Origin: Saposhnikovia divaricata
Taxonomy: Eukaryota > Streptophyta > Magnoliopsida > Apiales > Apiaceae
Assembly: GCA_036435485.1 (NCBI GenBank)
Contig: CM071597.1
Coordinates: 52,373,881-52,437,880 of the forward strand
Length of the DNA stretch: 64,000 nucleotides
Reading direction: 5' to 3'
Shown here: piece by piece, positions 11,460-23,254 of the stretch
Layout: each line of letters begins with the position of its first letter
How positions within the stretch are numbered: position 1 is the first letter of the stretch
The notes under the pieces: generated by a model
Told to the model about the DNA's origin: nothing
What the model saw: only the letters and a program-made list of their open reading frames with translations
Database searches by the model: none
Made by a program: the position numbers and the translations under genes

Positions 11460-11817
11460 AATCATATATTAATATAAACGAATTTCCAATACTTCATATT
11501 GGAAACAAAAAGATCTTTTAATTTTATATGTTTGTCTTTTTAGTAGTTAAATAACTTCATTTCCATGTTATTTATAATTGTTTCTTTAAGTAATATGTTT
11601 TTTATCTTAATTTAGTGCATTTGAGCTCACTAATTAGTATTTAAAATTATTTAATATTATTTTTAGTTTTAAATAAAATTCCCCGATTCCCCGCGGGGAT
11701 CCCTGTTACCCGTTTGGGCCGGGGACGGGGAATGAAAAATAGTCCCCGACGAGGATCGGGCCGGGAACGGGAATCGAGTTTAAATTCGGGGATGAAGTGC
11801 CCCGACGCCCATCCCTA
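11164..11817. mobile_element. hAT-type MITE with GC-rich ends
   Basis: Terminal inverted repeats TAGGGATGGGC and GCCCATCCCTA. The 8-bp flanks CTACCCTA (11156-11163) and CTACCGTA (11818-11825) match at 7 of 8 bases, the target size expected for hAT. About 120 bp at each end is a GC-rich array of related words (ccccgatcc, cggggat, gggacgggg), while the core is AT-rich with a microsatellite. No transposase is present. Confidence 0.8.
11383..11459 (+). repeat. Microsatellite (TA)n-(CATA)n-(TA)n
   Basis: Compound simple repeat inside the hAT-type MITE: TA dinucleotides, about eight CATA units, then TA dinucleotides. Confidence 0.95.
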
Positions 11818-11925
11818 CTACCGTATGTACTAAACGTCCCGGTACTAATCTAATACAAGTATTTAACAGTTGTTAACCATCGAAACTATGACCTCTTTTA
11901 CTAATAAATAAACATTATGTGGTTT

Positions 11926-11929
<4 letters not shown>

Positions 11930-11974
<45 letters not shown>
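11930..11974 (+). repeat. (AT)n microsatellite between short direct repeats
   Basis: About 22 AT units. The same word attatgtggtttcaaaa lies on both sides (near 11914 and 11973), so the array sits exactly between two direct repeats. Confidence 0.95.
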
Positions 11975-11976
<2 letters not shown>

Positions 11977-12265
11977 GTGGTTTCAAAAAAAAAATGTTAT
12001 GTTAGGATGCTCAAGAGTATTTCACGGTAGCACTAGAAATCATTTTACAGGAAAAAAATAAATAAATAAGGAAAGTTATTCATTACTATTAATCTTTGTA
12101 ACCTTTGATATATAGACCTTGTTTGATCCATTATTTATTTTGATGGAAACTCACATAAAAGCGAAAAAAGGTCCCCAATATCACAATTTTAGAGTAATTA
12201 ATCCAAAATGTCACAACTTAAAATATTGGTCCCAAATATCACTTCATAACCAAACATCGTGTAGC

Positions 12266-12268
<3 letters not shown>

Positions 12269-12310
<42 letters not shown>
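12269..12310 (+). repeat. (TA)n microsatellite
   Basis: About 20 TA units within the left arm of the fold-back element. Confidence 0.95.
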
Positions 12311-12316
<6 letters not shown>

Positions 12317-12599
12317 CGCTAGATCGCTTAGCGTTTTAGAATTTTTTTTTTTTTAATTACAACGCTAGATAAGTTAGCGTTCTGGGTGAAACCAAAGTTG
12401 ATATAGCGTTACTGTGACTTCAAGTTAGGGGAGGGGGGCAACGCCACATAATGTGACGTTGGGGTTGGTATTTTTTTTCTTGTTTTTTTTTTTTTTGCTT
12501 AGCCTTTTTTTTTCTTTTAAATATGTATTTGCAAATAATATTAAAAATGGTCAATTAAAATTGTACTTTTTTAATTTAAAAAATATAATTTTAATTAAC

Positions 12600-13160
12600 C
12601 TTGGGGTTCAATAATTAACTTTTGGGATTCAACGTTTCCATTTGGGTTTTATAAATATTCAGAACGACGAATAAACCGTATACCAATTTAGGGTTTAGGG
12701 TTGTTCCTAAACCCTAACTTATTCTGATTTTTAAACGCGTTAGCGTTTAAAAATCAGGCCGCCAGATTCAATTTTTTTAATTTAAATTTTAAAATTTTAT
12801 CTGTATACCCTCGAAATTTCAACGGTTAACCTTTGGGGTTCAACAGTTCCATTTTGGGTTTTAGAAATATTCCGAACAACGAATAAACCGTATACGAACT
12901 TAAGGTTTGGGATTTAGGGTTGTTTACAACCCTAAACCCTAGACCCTAAACCCTAACTTATCCTGATTTTTAAACGCGTTAGCGTTTAAAAATCAGGACG
13001 CCGGATTCAATTTTTTAATTAAAAATTTTAAAATAAAAAAATACAATTTATTTAAATTTAGGGGTTCAACAATTAATTTTTGGGGTTCAACGTTTCCATT
13101 TTAGGTTTTAGAAATATTTAGAACGACGAATAAACTGTATACGAACTTTAAAAAATATAA
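12600..13160 (+). repeat. Tandem units with telomere-like words and a palindrome
   Basis: Three starts of the same unit are seen, each with ggggttcaac, a ccattt word and gaacgacgaataaac or a close variant, near 12605, 12830 and 13078. The first two units also hold telomere-like words (tttagggtt and ccctaaaccctaa, facing each other) and the near-perfect palindrome ttttaaacgcgttagcgttt. The third unit is truncated. Confidence 0.8.
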
Positions 13161-13548
13161 ATTTATAGTTTAACTGACCATTTATAAATAAGTTTTTTAA
13201 TATTTTTTATAAACATATATTTAGAAGAAAACAAAAAAACAAGGAAAAAAACAAAAAAAACAAAAAAGACAAAAAAAAAAGTAAAAAAGCCCAAACGCCA
13301 CATAAAGTGGCGTTGGGTCTTTGAAAACCAAACTTCACTCGGCGTTTGTACCAATACACAATATGATCTCGCGTTTCAAGGCAACAAAAAAAAACACGCT
13401 AGACGCATTAGCTTTACAAAAAAAAAAAGAAAAAAAACCAAAACATAGTTTAATACTATTTCTTGGAGTGATATTTGGGACCAAGTTTTTGAACTGTGAT
13501 ATTTGGGACCATTTCCTTTCAGATTGTGATAGATAGGGCCAACACCGC

Positions 13549-13948
13549 ATAAAAGCACAGACCTTTGGGAAATAGAACTCTCGCCGTAAATAATGAAGAA
13601 CAAATGTATTTAAGTTTTTCATTCAATTGCAGGTTTTTCACCGTAGGAACTTTGACAACAAGGAGATTAATCAACAAGTAAAACATTTACAGATGAATTG
13701 ATTTGTCTAGGGGACATTTGGATCGTTAATGGAAACCGAAATTGGGCAAGGGAGGGGTACGGGAATGAATAGGAATGAAAAATGAAATTCCCATTCTCAA
13801 CCATCAAATTGCCAATCCAAACACCAACGATTGGAGATTCCGATTCCCGTTAACCATGAACCAAAAGCTTCCTTAGTTTAACCAAAATTGTTATACAAAA
13901 AGAAGAAAAAACAAAACAAATGACAACAATGCATTATCAATGCCTAGC
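13549..13948. other. Non-coding spacer
   Basis: No gene seen. The stretch near 13730-13870 has mirrored words (gggaatgaataggaatg and ccgattcccgttaacc) that suggest an eroded MITE, but I could not define its ends. Confidence 0.4.
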
Positions 13949-13964
13949 GGCTTATCCTACAAAT

Positions 13965-14212
13965 AAAAACTTAGCTTACTCAGTTATAATACCCAAAGTG
14001 GTGTCTGAGGAGGGTAGCTGTACGCAGACCATGCCCCTATACAATAGGGAGGCTGTTTCCGAAGGACCCCCGGCCATTACAAATACAAAAATACAAATAC
14101 AGAAAGGAAACCTAATACAAACTAAGAAACTCACGCACACGCAGGAGTCGAACCCCTGACCTCCTTCAAAGGAGGCCAGTGACTCAACCACTGCACCAAC
14201 GTGTTGTTGGCC
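13965..14212 (-). mobile_element. tRNA-derived SINE, Au-like
   Basis: Read on the - strand it begins with a tRNA-like head containing an A box (ggtgcagtggttgag) and a B box (ggttcgactcc). Its body carries words I know from the plant Au SINE family (cggaaacagcctcc, ggtctgcgtaca, taccctcctcaga), and it ends in a T-run. It is bounded by 16-bp target duplications differing at one base: 13949-13964 (ggcttatcctacaaat) and 14213-14228 (ggctcatcctacaaat). The family name is from memory of the consensus. Confidence 0.85.
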
Positions 14213-14348
14213 GGCTCATCCTACAAATCATGTACAAAATAACCTAGCAAGTGCAGTCATGTCAACAACAAAAATATCATTTTGCCTTATTGTGCACAGC
14301 TTTCTGCTACTATAAATGATTCCTTTTTTTTTTTTCTCTTAAATCTGA

Positions 14349-14372
14349 GGTACATACATACATACATACATG
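14349..14372 (+). repeat. (TACA)n microsatellite
   Basis: About six TACA units just downstream of the kelch gene. Confidence 0.9.
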
Positions 14373-14599
14373 TTTAAGTATTACAAAAAAGTTACAACAT
14401 GATACAGGTACCTTAATTCGATCATACTTCACCTAACCTTTCGTACTTCACTTTCCATTAGTGAGTTAAAAAAAATGTAAACGGAATCTAAAGAATGGCC
14501 CGAGTAAATAAAATGAATATTGGAAAGACCCATATGACTAAATTACAAGCTGCAATGTGCAATTGGTTAATTAGGGAGAATTTTATAGTTTAAAAAGGG

Positions 14600-17500
14600 T
14601 CACAAACTCAGTTTAGTCCTCCACATTTCCCCAATTACCTTCCTGGGTGATGGATCATCTGGTCCTTTGTCTCTCTGTCCTGATGTGAAGTACAACCACC
14701 CATTCCAAAAGCCGACCAAAGTGGTTTTGACCCGGAATGGAAGTTTTCCAACGACTGACCATTTCTGAGTCAATTAAAGAGCAGTAGATTACGTTATACG
14801 GAAATATTTTCAAAATTTGACAATGTAATTGATGCGTTTAATTTGAGAACAGCTTGCTACTTAATGGAAATTTTCTTTAGCTTGTGGGTGTAGAATGTAG
14901 ATCACTAATTTGAAATTGAAAATCCAAAGATACCAGAACAAACAATAAGCAATATCTATATTTTTTTTTTTAAAGTACTGTATCTACCAAGTGTTTCACG
15001 CCAAGATTTTGCAACTTAATCAACACATGTTCTTTTTCTCTCCCTTTTCTTGGAAATTGCCGAAAAAAGATTGAAATCATGCAGAAAAAGAAGTAGATGT
15101 CAAGAAAATCATACCAGATCATCTAACCGGAACTGGAAAACTTCTCCAACTAGTGTCATTTTCTTTGTTTCAGGGTGCTTATCTGTTGTGCCTCCAACAA
15201 TGACAATAGAGTTGTTTACAATATGCCAAGCAAACTCTATGTGAGAATCAGGCTTTGGCATTGGAGGCAAAACTTGCCACTTCATCTCGTCGTCAAGCAT
15301 GTATACATCATCATACACAACCTATAAGATACAAATTATATGCTCACTAGTTCCTCACATCAAAGTCAGCAATACAATGTAAATACATCATAGTTCTGCA
15401 TCCCCATTTACAAGAAATCTCTCTTTAGTAAGAAATGTCTGGTATAAACATAAACCAGACTATCACAGCACTCAATCAAAATGATATTGGCTACACAACT
15501 TGTCGTTGGGAAAGGCACACTTCCATAAGACCGAATATATAACAAAAAGACAGACTTAACAAGTAACATATAAAAAGAATTTGACACTATGAGAAGCTCC
15601 GGTAAAAAGAACTAAGGATTATTTGAAAAGGAAAAAACTTCAGAAAAAAAAACTCCAAGGAAGATCGCTATTCTTAAATTGACTTGCTAACCTTTTAAAT
15701 AACTGGTACAATAAACACCACCAGCAGGGTTTAATGTTGTGAAAAGCGTCTATTATTTTTTGATGATTTAACATTGAAATTCTCTTCATGAGTAAACAGC
15801 ATGTAATCAATCACCAAACAAATATTCATCACATACCTCATTCCTTCTGGAGCATTTGAAGATTGGCGAACCAGGCTTTGCCATGAAATCACCCTCTTGA
15901 CCACCAAGGACATATAACCGGTCATTTGCCACAACGCAAGCCCTACAAAATTTTTATATATTTAGCCTTTAGTTTGATTCAGTGGCAAAGCCTTGCAACA
16001 ATTTCATTGTTCATCCCAATGGTGTCCTAAATGCATAAAAAGTGCTCATTGTAGACTTTCAAAGTTCAAACATACAGATTATCTGCATCAATTCGAAAGG
16101 TAAAAGATAGAACAGAAGCTGGAGAGGTTTAACACAGAAAGGCCATATTTTAGCACAAAGAACTCTTTGCATTTGTTGGTGGGGATGGAATGGTGTGGTA
16201 AAGGAATGAAATTAAACTATTATATGATATCTATGCATATTTCTTGCTCCTACCTCCATTCAATACCACAACTATAAACTAGAGTTTTCAAACGAATGCT
16301 CATTCCTTTCTATTACTTGTGTACCTAATAAATCTCATCATATAAAATTTTAAGTTTCTCGTATTACTCATTCTGCCCTTTTGTCAGGTCCTTTGTCCTC
16401 TCTTTCACCACTATCTATCTTCATAATTTTCATCCCGTTTCCACACTACATTCTTTTATCACCTCTTTTCATTAACTTTCTTCCTCTCTTTCACCTCTAT
16501 TATTGTTCATAATTTTATTACGTTTCCACCCACATGATGTTCCAACCCACCAAAGGCATTAAAAAAACTTTAGCACATTGTAGAACAGCGACATATGTGA
16601 TTTACCACTACTTCATATCCTCTAATATTTTTGTAACCAGTAAGTGGTTAAAGCTGATCCAGCACAAATTACTAAATCATACTTGAACTGTTAGAGAAAT
16701 ATTTCCCAAATACTCGCAAAGCATCACTAAAAACCAGAGACATACCTATGGGGGCCACCACGAGGAATTGGTATTTCAGTGCGCCATTCCTTCTCTAAAG
16801 CTTTTCCATCCTTCACTGCCAGACTCCAATGCTCTAATGCTGGGGTATGTCTATTTTCTTTGCTTCCACCCATCACATGGAGTCTACCTCTCCAAAGTTG
16901 AGTAGCTGGTGCATATCTGACATCACCATGTAGCACAGTTAAGCATATTGGCTGTACATATATATTGAACTCCTTTATGTGATACTTCTGACAGCTAGTT
17001 CAGCTAGCATAGTTATCATATTGTTGACATCTACAAGTGTAAACCACTTCAACATCAGTTTTTCATTTGTAATAAATTAGAAATATAGCTACTACTTTTA
17101 CTTTCTGAATCAATAAACATGAGTAACTTAAAAAAGAGGAACTCTTTTGTATGCCACAGATATTCATATGTTGACTGTGAAACTTTATTGAAATGATATA
17201 ACACAGCAGCAGTGCCCTTCAGTGTCATTTGTGTTGAACTTTTTGAAGTATATACAAACATCTTTAATAGCTTGTGCATGATGAAAGATCCACAATAGTA
17301 AGGCAACGCTCCGTATTACAATTTACAACAACAGATACAGCATAATTATGAAACAACTTAATTAAATACACTAATATGCAGGAAGCTATATTGTTAAAGT
17401 CATATTAGCCTTCATAACTGCACATACCTAGGAACCGGTAAAGGCGGCAAATCCTGCCATTGCTTCGTCTGAGTATCCAACACAAAATTACGTGATGTAG

Positions 17501-18249
17501 GCCCTCTACATTGCGGACCATATTGTCCAGTGACAACATAAATGTACCTTCCATCTGTTACCATACCAAGATGCGAATGTGCCATTTCTTTTGGCATATC
17601 AAACCTTCCACCCCATGTATTGTCCGTAAAGTTGTAAATATCGACATGAGAATGCACCTGAATCATACAATAAACCGCTCTAACAAAACGACACAACATC
17701 GAGTAACAAAATATTATCAAACACTAAAACACGAGTCCAAGAACTTACAAAATTAATGGTGCCATAACCAGCAAACACAAAAAGAAGATCATTAATCTGT
17801 ATAGCAGCTCCGTCGAGACGGGGGACAGGTGAAGTAGCCATCTTCTCCCAATTAAGTTGAGGGGCAGGCAAATCAGCAAAAGTATCTGACAACAATCTTG
17901 CCTGTTTCTCTTTTTTCGACTTTTCGAAAACCCCATCCCCACTAACCTATCATAAGCATACACAAAAACTAGCTAAGAATACTGATAACAACACAAGAAT
18001 ATATATAACAAGATACACACAGACAGGTGTATTGTAATAAACAAGTTGATGCATACATACCTTATGAGAAGCATTATTATTATTAAGATGATCATGATTA
18101 GGGTTGAGTAGAGGAGAAGGGGGCCAATTGGATTTGTAAGAACTAGAAGAAGCCCAGAAAAGATCTGCAAGCAAGAAAGTACCAAAGAGGCCCAAACATA
18201 CGAATAAAAGATACATAATTGTGGATCGATGCTTCGTCGACCGCCCCAT
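14600..18249 (-). CDS. Membrane-anchored kelch-repeat protein (galactose oxidase/kelch superfamily)
   Basis: Seven exons on the - strand: 18249-18061, 17946-17749, 17657-17428, 16916-16746, 15942-15837, 15321-15115 and 14764-14600. All introns are GT-AG (donors mostly GTATG or GTAAG) and the frames join to about 421 aa ending in TGA. Residues about 11-32 (IMYLLFVCLGLFGTFLLADL) form one membrane segment after a short basic N-terminus, which suggests a type II signal anchor. The rest is a kelch propeller: FAGYG, YVVTGQYG, LHVMGGSKENR, LYVLGGQEGD, VIVGGTTDKH and WLYFTSGQRD, each with a downstream Trp. No catalytic motif is seen. From memory it resembles Arabidopsis At3g27220 and At1g51540; anchorage in the secretory pathway is inference. 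Confidence 0.9.
16165..16558. mobile_element. Possible MITE in an intron of the kelch gene
   Basis: Within the 803-bp intron (15943-16745) the left word catttgttggtgggga resembles the complement of the right word caacccaccaaaggcat. The sequence between is unlike the adjoining intron (cctctctttcacc repeated, mirrored attcct/aggaat words). Ends and target duplication are uncertain. Confidence 0.4.
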
Positions 18250-18574
18250 TGTTGATCACTACTAGCAATTTGTATGTAAATGAACTAGAGATCTGTAAGC
18301 TCAAATGTAAACAACAAACCAAATTGGTGGGTGGTTCGTTTATTACAATTACAAATTGATATTATTTTTATTATTATGTTTGTTTTAGGACGAATTGATT
18401 GGGTTTAGTAGTTTTGTCATTCTTTCTCTGTATATCCTCGCGTCGGTGCCCTTTTTAATTTTGGTATCCTTCCAGTTGCCCGATAAATTCTGCAGATCGA
18501 TCCACTTTAATTAAAATTTTGATCCTTCTAGAATTGGCCGCCCTTTTTATTTATTTTTCCTTTTGAAAATAAAA
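18250..18574 (-). other. Upstream region of the kelch gene
   Basis: Contains the 5' UTR and probably the promoter of the kelch gene starting at 18249. I see no decisive TATA box. No other gene is present. Confidence 0.4.
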
Positions 18575-18720
18575 CCAAACCAAACATACCCAGTATATCC
18601 CGCTCAGAGCAGGGTCTGGGGAGGGTAGGTTGTACGCAGACCATGCCCCCACTTTTTAGGGTAGAGAGACTGTTTCCGTGAAGACCCTCGACTATGTGCC
18701 CGACAAATACGGTGTGTGAT
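18575..18720 (-). mobile_element. Au-like SINE body without tRNA head
   Basis: On the - strand it carries cggaaacagtctctctaccc, ggtctgcgtaca and taccctccccagaccc, then gatatactgggt and a T-rich tail, parallel to the SINE at 13965-14212. No A or B box is found upstream; the sequence instead runs toward a LINE-like coding remnant. Confidence 0.7.
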
Positions 18721-18919
18721 ATATATAGAAGAATCTAAAGGATATGCGACAACGTTAACAGCAATACCTAAGCCCATGGCTTTCTCCACACGGGACTTAC
18801 CTACCATGCCCCTAGTTACCACCAAGCGAAGCTCCCTGCCCCTGCACAACCGGGAAACAAATGACAATAAAAAATAAATGAGGATGGAAAAAGATAACGG
18901 GAAAAGCCAAACTCCTATG

Positions 18920-19150
18920 ATAAGGTCATCCGAGACAACCCAATTCTGAGGTTCTCCACTACAGAGCCGTCCCCTAGAAGAGAGTCCACCACTCTGATTT
19001 GCCGCCTCCACGAACACCTGTCAGCGGTCATGGTCTCACTTAGGTTCATAGCCTTTAAATCCAACCTAAGCTGCTCATCCCATGACCTCCTCGGTCTGCC
19101 TCTCCTCCTCACCCCAACAACCGAAAGACTCTCGACTCTTCGCATTGCTA
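18920..19150 (-). pseudogene. LINE reverse-transcriptase C-terminal remnant
   Basis: The - strand frame contains RRRGRPRRSWDEQLRLDL, then LSETMTADRCSWRRQI. This resembles the RGRP-W...DL...D-R..WR..I tail I associate with the C-terminus of plant LINE-type reverse transcriptases. The catalytic domains are absent, so it is a 5'-truncated or decayed copy. It sits directly upstream, in the same orientation, of the headless SINE body. Confidence 0.5.
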
Positions 19151-19515
19151 ATATTAGATAGAGGTTTTTGATAAATATATTGTTAAAATTAATTTTTTGT
19201 AATTTTATTTTTTTGAAGAAAACTATTTGTAAATTTATCATCTTAATTATAATTATATCGATTTTTTTTAAAAAAAATATGTTTTATAGTTATTAGTTGC
19301 TATCTGCGGTAGGAAAATTGTCGGAGAATTGTTGGAGTTTCGCCTGTGATCCCGGTGTAATCATGGTTGGTTGGAGAAGACGATGCATGAATCAGGATCA
19401 GAGGTCGAAGTGGATGAGGTAGGATCTGGATCAGAGGCGGTGGAAATTGATCGGGATCGAGAGGTCGGGGATGATCAGAAAGATGATCAGGTTGAAAATT
19501 TGTAAAAAAAAAAAA
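19151..19515. other. Unassigned spacer
   Basis: AT-rich at first, then a less AT-rich stretch (19300-19500) with repeated ggatcagaggtcg-like words. The frame across it has no recognisable domain. Confidence 0.4.
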
Positions 19516-20258
19516 AATTATCAAAGAACAAATGCAAAAAATATCTCGTATTATTGCAAAGAAGATGGAGAAATGGGTCTTCGTGTCATATAATTGCAAA
19601 GATTTCAAAAATACCGTATTTTTGCAAACAAAAGTAGAAATAACCGTTCTCTGTTAAAATCTAGTATTAAGTTGAACCTGAATTCAAATTAGTAGAAGTA
19701 ATCACAACCCTTAAATAACCGTTTATTTAATAAATTCTCTGTTTAGATATTAACAATAACGGATTGAATTAGGTATTTTAGTTAACAATTAGGTTAATTA
19801 TTTTTACTAATAAATTGAGTTACTTTTTCTATCGAAACTATTTGATAAATCTATTATTACTATATATTAAATTTCAATACAAGGACAAAATTTGTCATTT
19901 TAATGACTGTGAAGTTAAGATTTTACCCCTATAATTTCAAAATTACAAAAATGCCATCCTTTAACGATTATGTAAAAATAGAGAAATTATGTTTGGGTTG
20001 GGATTCGAACCACTAACCTTCTTCTATCAAACTCATGCCCTAACCAATTATGCTATACTTAATTTTGATTTTTATTTAAAAATCCTATAAGATAAAGCAC
20101 ATATTCTCTTCTTGTCTTTTCCTCTTTAATTTTTATGTTTGACTAAATAAAATATTGATTTATATTAATATAAAATATTGGATAGATAAAATACAAAATA
20201 TTTTCTAGTCGATTGAGTATACTCTGCAATTCTCTTTTGTCATTTTAGATAATTGATA
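19516..20258 (+). repeat. Tandem host unit 1, left part (split by the Helitron)
   Basis: This 743-bp segment matches 48813-49554 closely, with scattered substitutions. Its right edge at 20258 is exactly where the Helitron begins; the rest of the unit resumes at 48666. Confidence 0.92.
19985..20060 (-). mobile_element. tRNA-like SINE head in tandem unit 1
   Basis: On the - strand an A-box-like word (tagcataattggttaggg) is followed about 30 bases later by a B box (ggttcgaatccc). The downstream SINE body is not defined. The second tandem unit carries the same head near 49280-49350. Confidence 0.45.
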
Positions 20259-21068
20259 TCTATACTATTATATAAATTTCGAAACATTGAAAGTTTTGGT
20301 ACCTGTTTTTTGGTACTAAGTGAATTTACTTATTTACCCTTCATTATAAAGAAAAATATATATGATATCTATAATATTAAAATTCCTAAAATAAATAATA
20401 ACATAATATAATTAATGGTAAGTAGTCGATTGCTTTTTTTCACAATTACTTTTAATCGAAAATATTACCTTTTATAAATACCTACTAATCTTACAATCAC
20501 AATTATCTATACTATTATATAAAAGCCGAAACAATAAAAGAGTTTTGGTATTTGTTTTTTGTTACTAAGTGAATTTATTTATTTACCCTTCATTATAAAG
20601 AAAAATATATATGATATCTATACTACTAAAACTCCTAAAATAAATAATAACATAATATAATTAATGGTAAGTAGTCGATTGCCTTTTTTCACATTTACTT
20701 TTAATTGAAGATATTACCTTTTATAAACACCTACTAATCTTACAATCATTAATATATACCCGAAAATATCACATCATATTTTTCAATTATTAATAAAATA
20801 TATTAAAAATCTGTATACGTTGTTTATAAAAACTTCAATCGTATCATATCTTACAATCATTAATATTTCCTTTCAACTTACAACATGTTACCTTTTTAAT
20901 TTAAAACCAATCTTACAATCAGTAATATATACCCGAAAATATTACATCATATTTTTCAATTATTAATAAAAATATATTAAAAATCTGTATACGTTGTTTA
21001 TAATAAGGAAACATTAGTATAATCCGTAAACATGAGTATATTAAATTAAAATTCATTAATTAAAATAA
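20259..21068 (+). repeat. Helitron tandem unit U1 (810 bp)
   Basis: Begins with the Helitron 5' end and contains a second 5'-end-like word (tctatactattatataaaag) at 20516. It lacks the insertions found in U2 and U3, so it keeps the empty site of copia 2 and a slightly diverged empty site of copia 1. Confidence 0.9.
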
Positions 21069-21732
21069 TCTATACTAATATATAAATTTCGAAACATTGA
21101 AAGTTTTGGTACCTGTTTTTTTGTACTAAGTGAATTTACTTATTTACCCTTCATTATAAAGAAAAATATATATGATATCTATACTATTAAAATTCCTAAA
21201 ATAAATAATAACATAATATGATTAATGGTAAGTAGTCGATTGCTTTTTTTCACAATTACTTTTAATCGAAAATATTACCTTTTATAAACACCTACTAATC
21301 TTACAATCACAAATATCTATACTATTATATAAAAGCCGAAACAATAAAAGAGTTCTGGTATCTGTTTTTTGTTACTAAGTGAATTTATTTATTTACCCTT
21401 CATTATAAAGAAAAATATATATGATATCTATACTACTAAAACTCCTAAAATAAATAATAACATAATATAATTAATGGTAAATAGTCGATTGCCTTTTTTC
21501 ACATTTACTTTTAATTGAAGATATTACCTTTTATAAACACCTACTAATCTTACAATCATTAATATATAACCGAAAATATCACATCATATTTTTCAATTAT
21601 TAATAAAATATATTAAAAATTTGTATACATTGTTTATAAAAACATCAATTGTATCATATCTTACAATCATTAATATTTCCTTTCAAATTACAACATGTTA
21701 CCTTTTTAATTTAAAACTAATCTTACAATCAT

Positions 21733-23156
21733 TGAAAGGCATATGACTCAGCCTATTTGTAGTTCGAGGATCCTAATCCAATTAAACTAGATTGTAATAA
21801 GTAAATAATATCAACTGTCACAGGAATCTCAAAAGATGATAACCGTCAGAAGAAAAATCAACAAGTCAATCTATAGTTTTGATGTTTTACACTGGAAGAA
21901 GATTCAGATATCTGATCAGGCCTCAAGGTAGCATTGAAACAAGTGGATTCATTTACGAAGACAGAGATTTCTATTAGTGACAAGAAACAATTTCAGTACC
22001 GAATGATTGATGAGAGTGAAGAGTATAAAAGACCACAGTGTTAAAAGTCACAATGAAGAACAGAGATTGGAGTTAGTCGTTCATGAACCAGACAGTACAT
22101 CGAACGTCAACATCATGCCAGTGTATGTTCCTTATTATAATTACGTGGTTTTCAGCGGAGTATTGACTATTAAAGAATTTATATTAATTCTATTTTAATT
22201 AATTAAGTCAAGTAATTAAGTTAATAAATAAATTAATTCTATCAGAATTAATATATTTGTTAAAGTGATTATTAGATTAATTAAATAAGAATTAATATGA
22301 AAAAGAATTAATTAGTTAAATGATTTTTTATAAGTCATTTAATTAATTATAAGCTGAAAAATATGATGATATAACTATCAAACTGATAGTTATACCGATA
22401 GTCATATTCAGTTAAATGGAGATAGTCATATTCAGTTAAATGGAGATAGTCATATTCAGTTAAATGGAGATAGTCATATTTCATTCAATTGGTAAGTTAT
22501 AACGAATGTTATATTCATTTGGTAAGTCATACCGAATGTTATATTGACTAGTTAAGTTATACCGAAAGTTATATTTAAGCTGGACAGTCATATTACATTG
22601 ATTTGATAGTCATACCGATTGTCATATTAATGTAAAATGATTGTCATATCAGTTTAAATCAAGTAGTATGACTATGGCTGTGTATATAAGGCAGAAGAGT
22701 GCAGAATGAAAAGAAGCAGTCGAACCAAACAAGAAGAAAATTCACAGCAGCCTATTTCTCTCTCTCTCAAACTCAAGAACACCTTCAAATTTAATTCTGT
22801 AAATTCAAGTTCATCTCAGTTGTAATATTTTATCCGTTGGAACTTGTTTACTTGTGATTCTTGTACTACTAGCGAATTAAGTTTCCTAGTTCACAAATTG
22901 ATATCTTGATTTTATTAACTAAATTAGCAAAGTTCATGTTGAATTTTCTAATTAGTTATTAATCCCTTGATAATCATTTGGACTGATTTTGTAACACCCC
23001 TCAAGTTAATATATTGCTATATTCAACTTGAAATTTGTGTTATATTATTCCGCACAAAAATATTCGTTTAAGGCAAAATTATTTAACGAATAAATTTTGA
23101 GAAAATGGTTCAGATTGTATTCAACCCCCCCTTCTACAATCTTAACGGACCTAACA
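21733..23156 (+). repeat. 5' LTR of copia 1
   Basis: 1424 bp, TG...CA. It contains a short tandem repeat (three copies of gtcatattcagttaaatgg) and many words like gatagttataccgatagtca in U3, then a TATA box (tgtatataagg near 22680). It differs from the 3' LTR at about six sites, for example near 22152, 22830, 22927, 23079 and 23109. Confidence 0.93.
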
Positions 23157-23158
23157 AT

Positions 23159-23170
23159 TGGTATCAGAGC
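23159..23170 (+). promoter_or_regulatory. Primer-binding site of copia 1
   Basis: TGGTATCAGAGC, three bases after the LTR. This is the complement of the 3' end of initiator tRNA-Met, the usual copia primer. Confidence 0.9.
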
Positions 23171-23254
23171 CTATTGATTGATACACAAATCAAGATCCTA
23201 TTTTTACTCAATCAAAAATTAAGCTCGAATTTTTAACTCTCTTAAAAATTCATC

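Larger units (their letters stand above)
12160..13548. mobile_element. Fold-back transposon with long inverted ends
   Basis: The left arm contains tcccaaatatcac, aacgctagatcgcttagcg and acgccacataatgtg in that order from the edge inwards. The right arm carries the complements in mirror order (gtgatatttgggacc, cacgctagacgcattagc, cgccacataaagtggcg). The arms are about 300 bp each and diverged. The centre holds about 2.5 direct repeats of 230-240 bp (12600-13160). No transposase is visible. Boundaries are accurate to about 15 bases and no target duplication was settled. Confidence 0.65.

Noticed and set aside
12680..12965. Former chromosome end or telomere insertion
   Set aside because: Only a few telomere-like units, facing each other inside a repeated transposon segment.
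13976..14191. 71-aa - strand frame and a real tRNA gene near 14150-14210
   Set aside because: The A and B boxes belong to a SINE with its own target duplications; the cloverleaf is not intact and the frame is inside the SINE.
22007..22198. 63-aa frame seen three times (also 34212 and 46632)
   Set aside because: It lies in the copia 1 LTR and its solo copy; the threefold occurrence is due to the LTR, not to a gene family.
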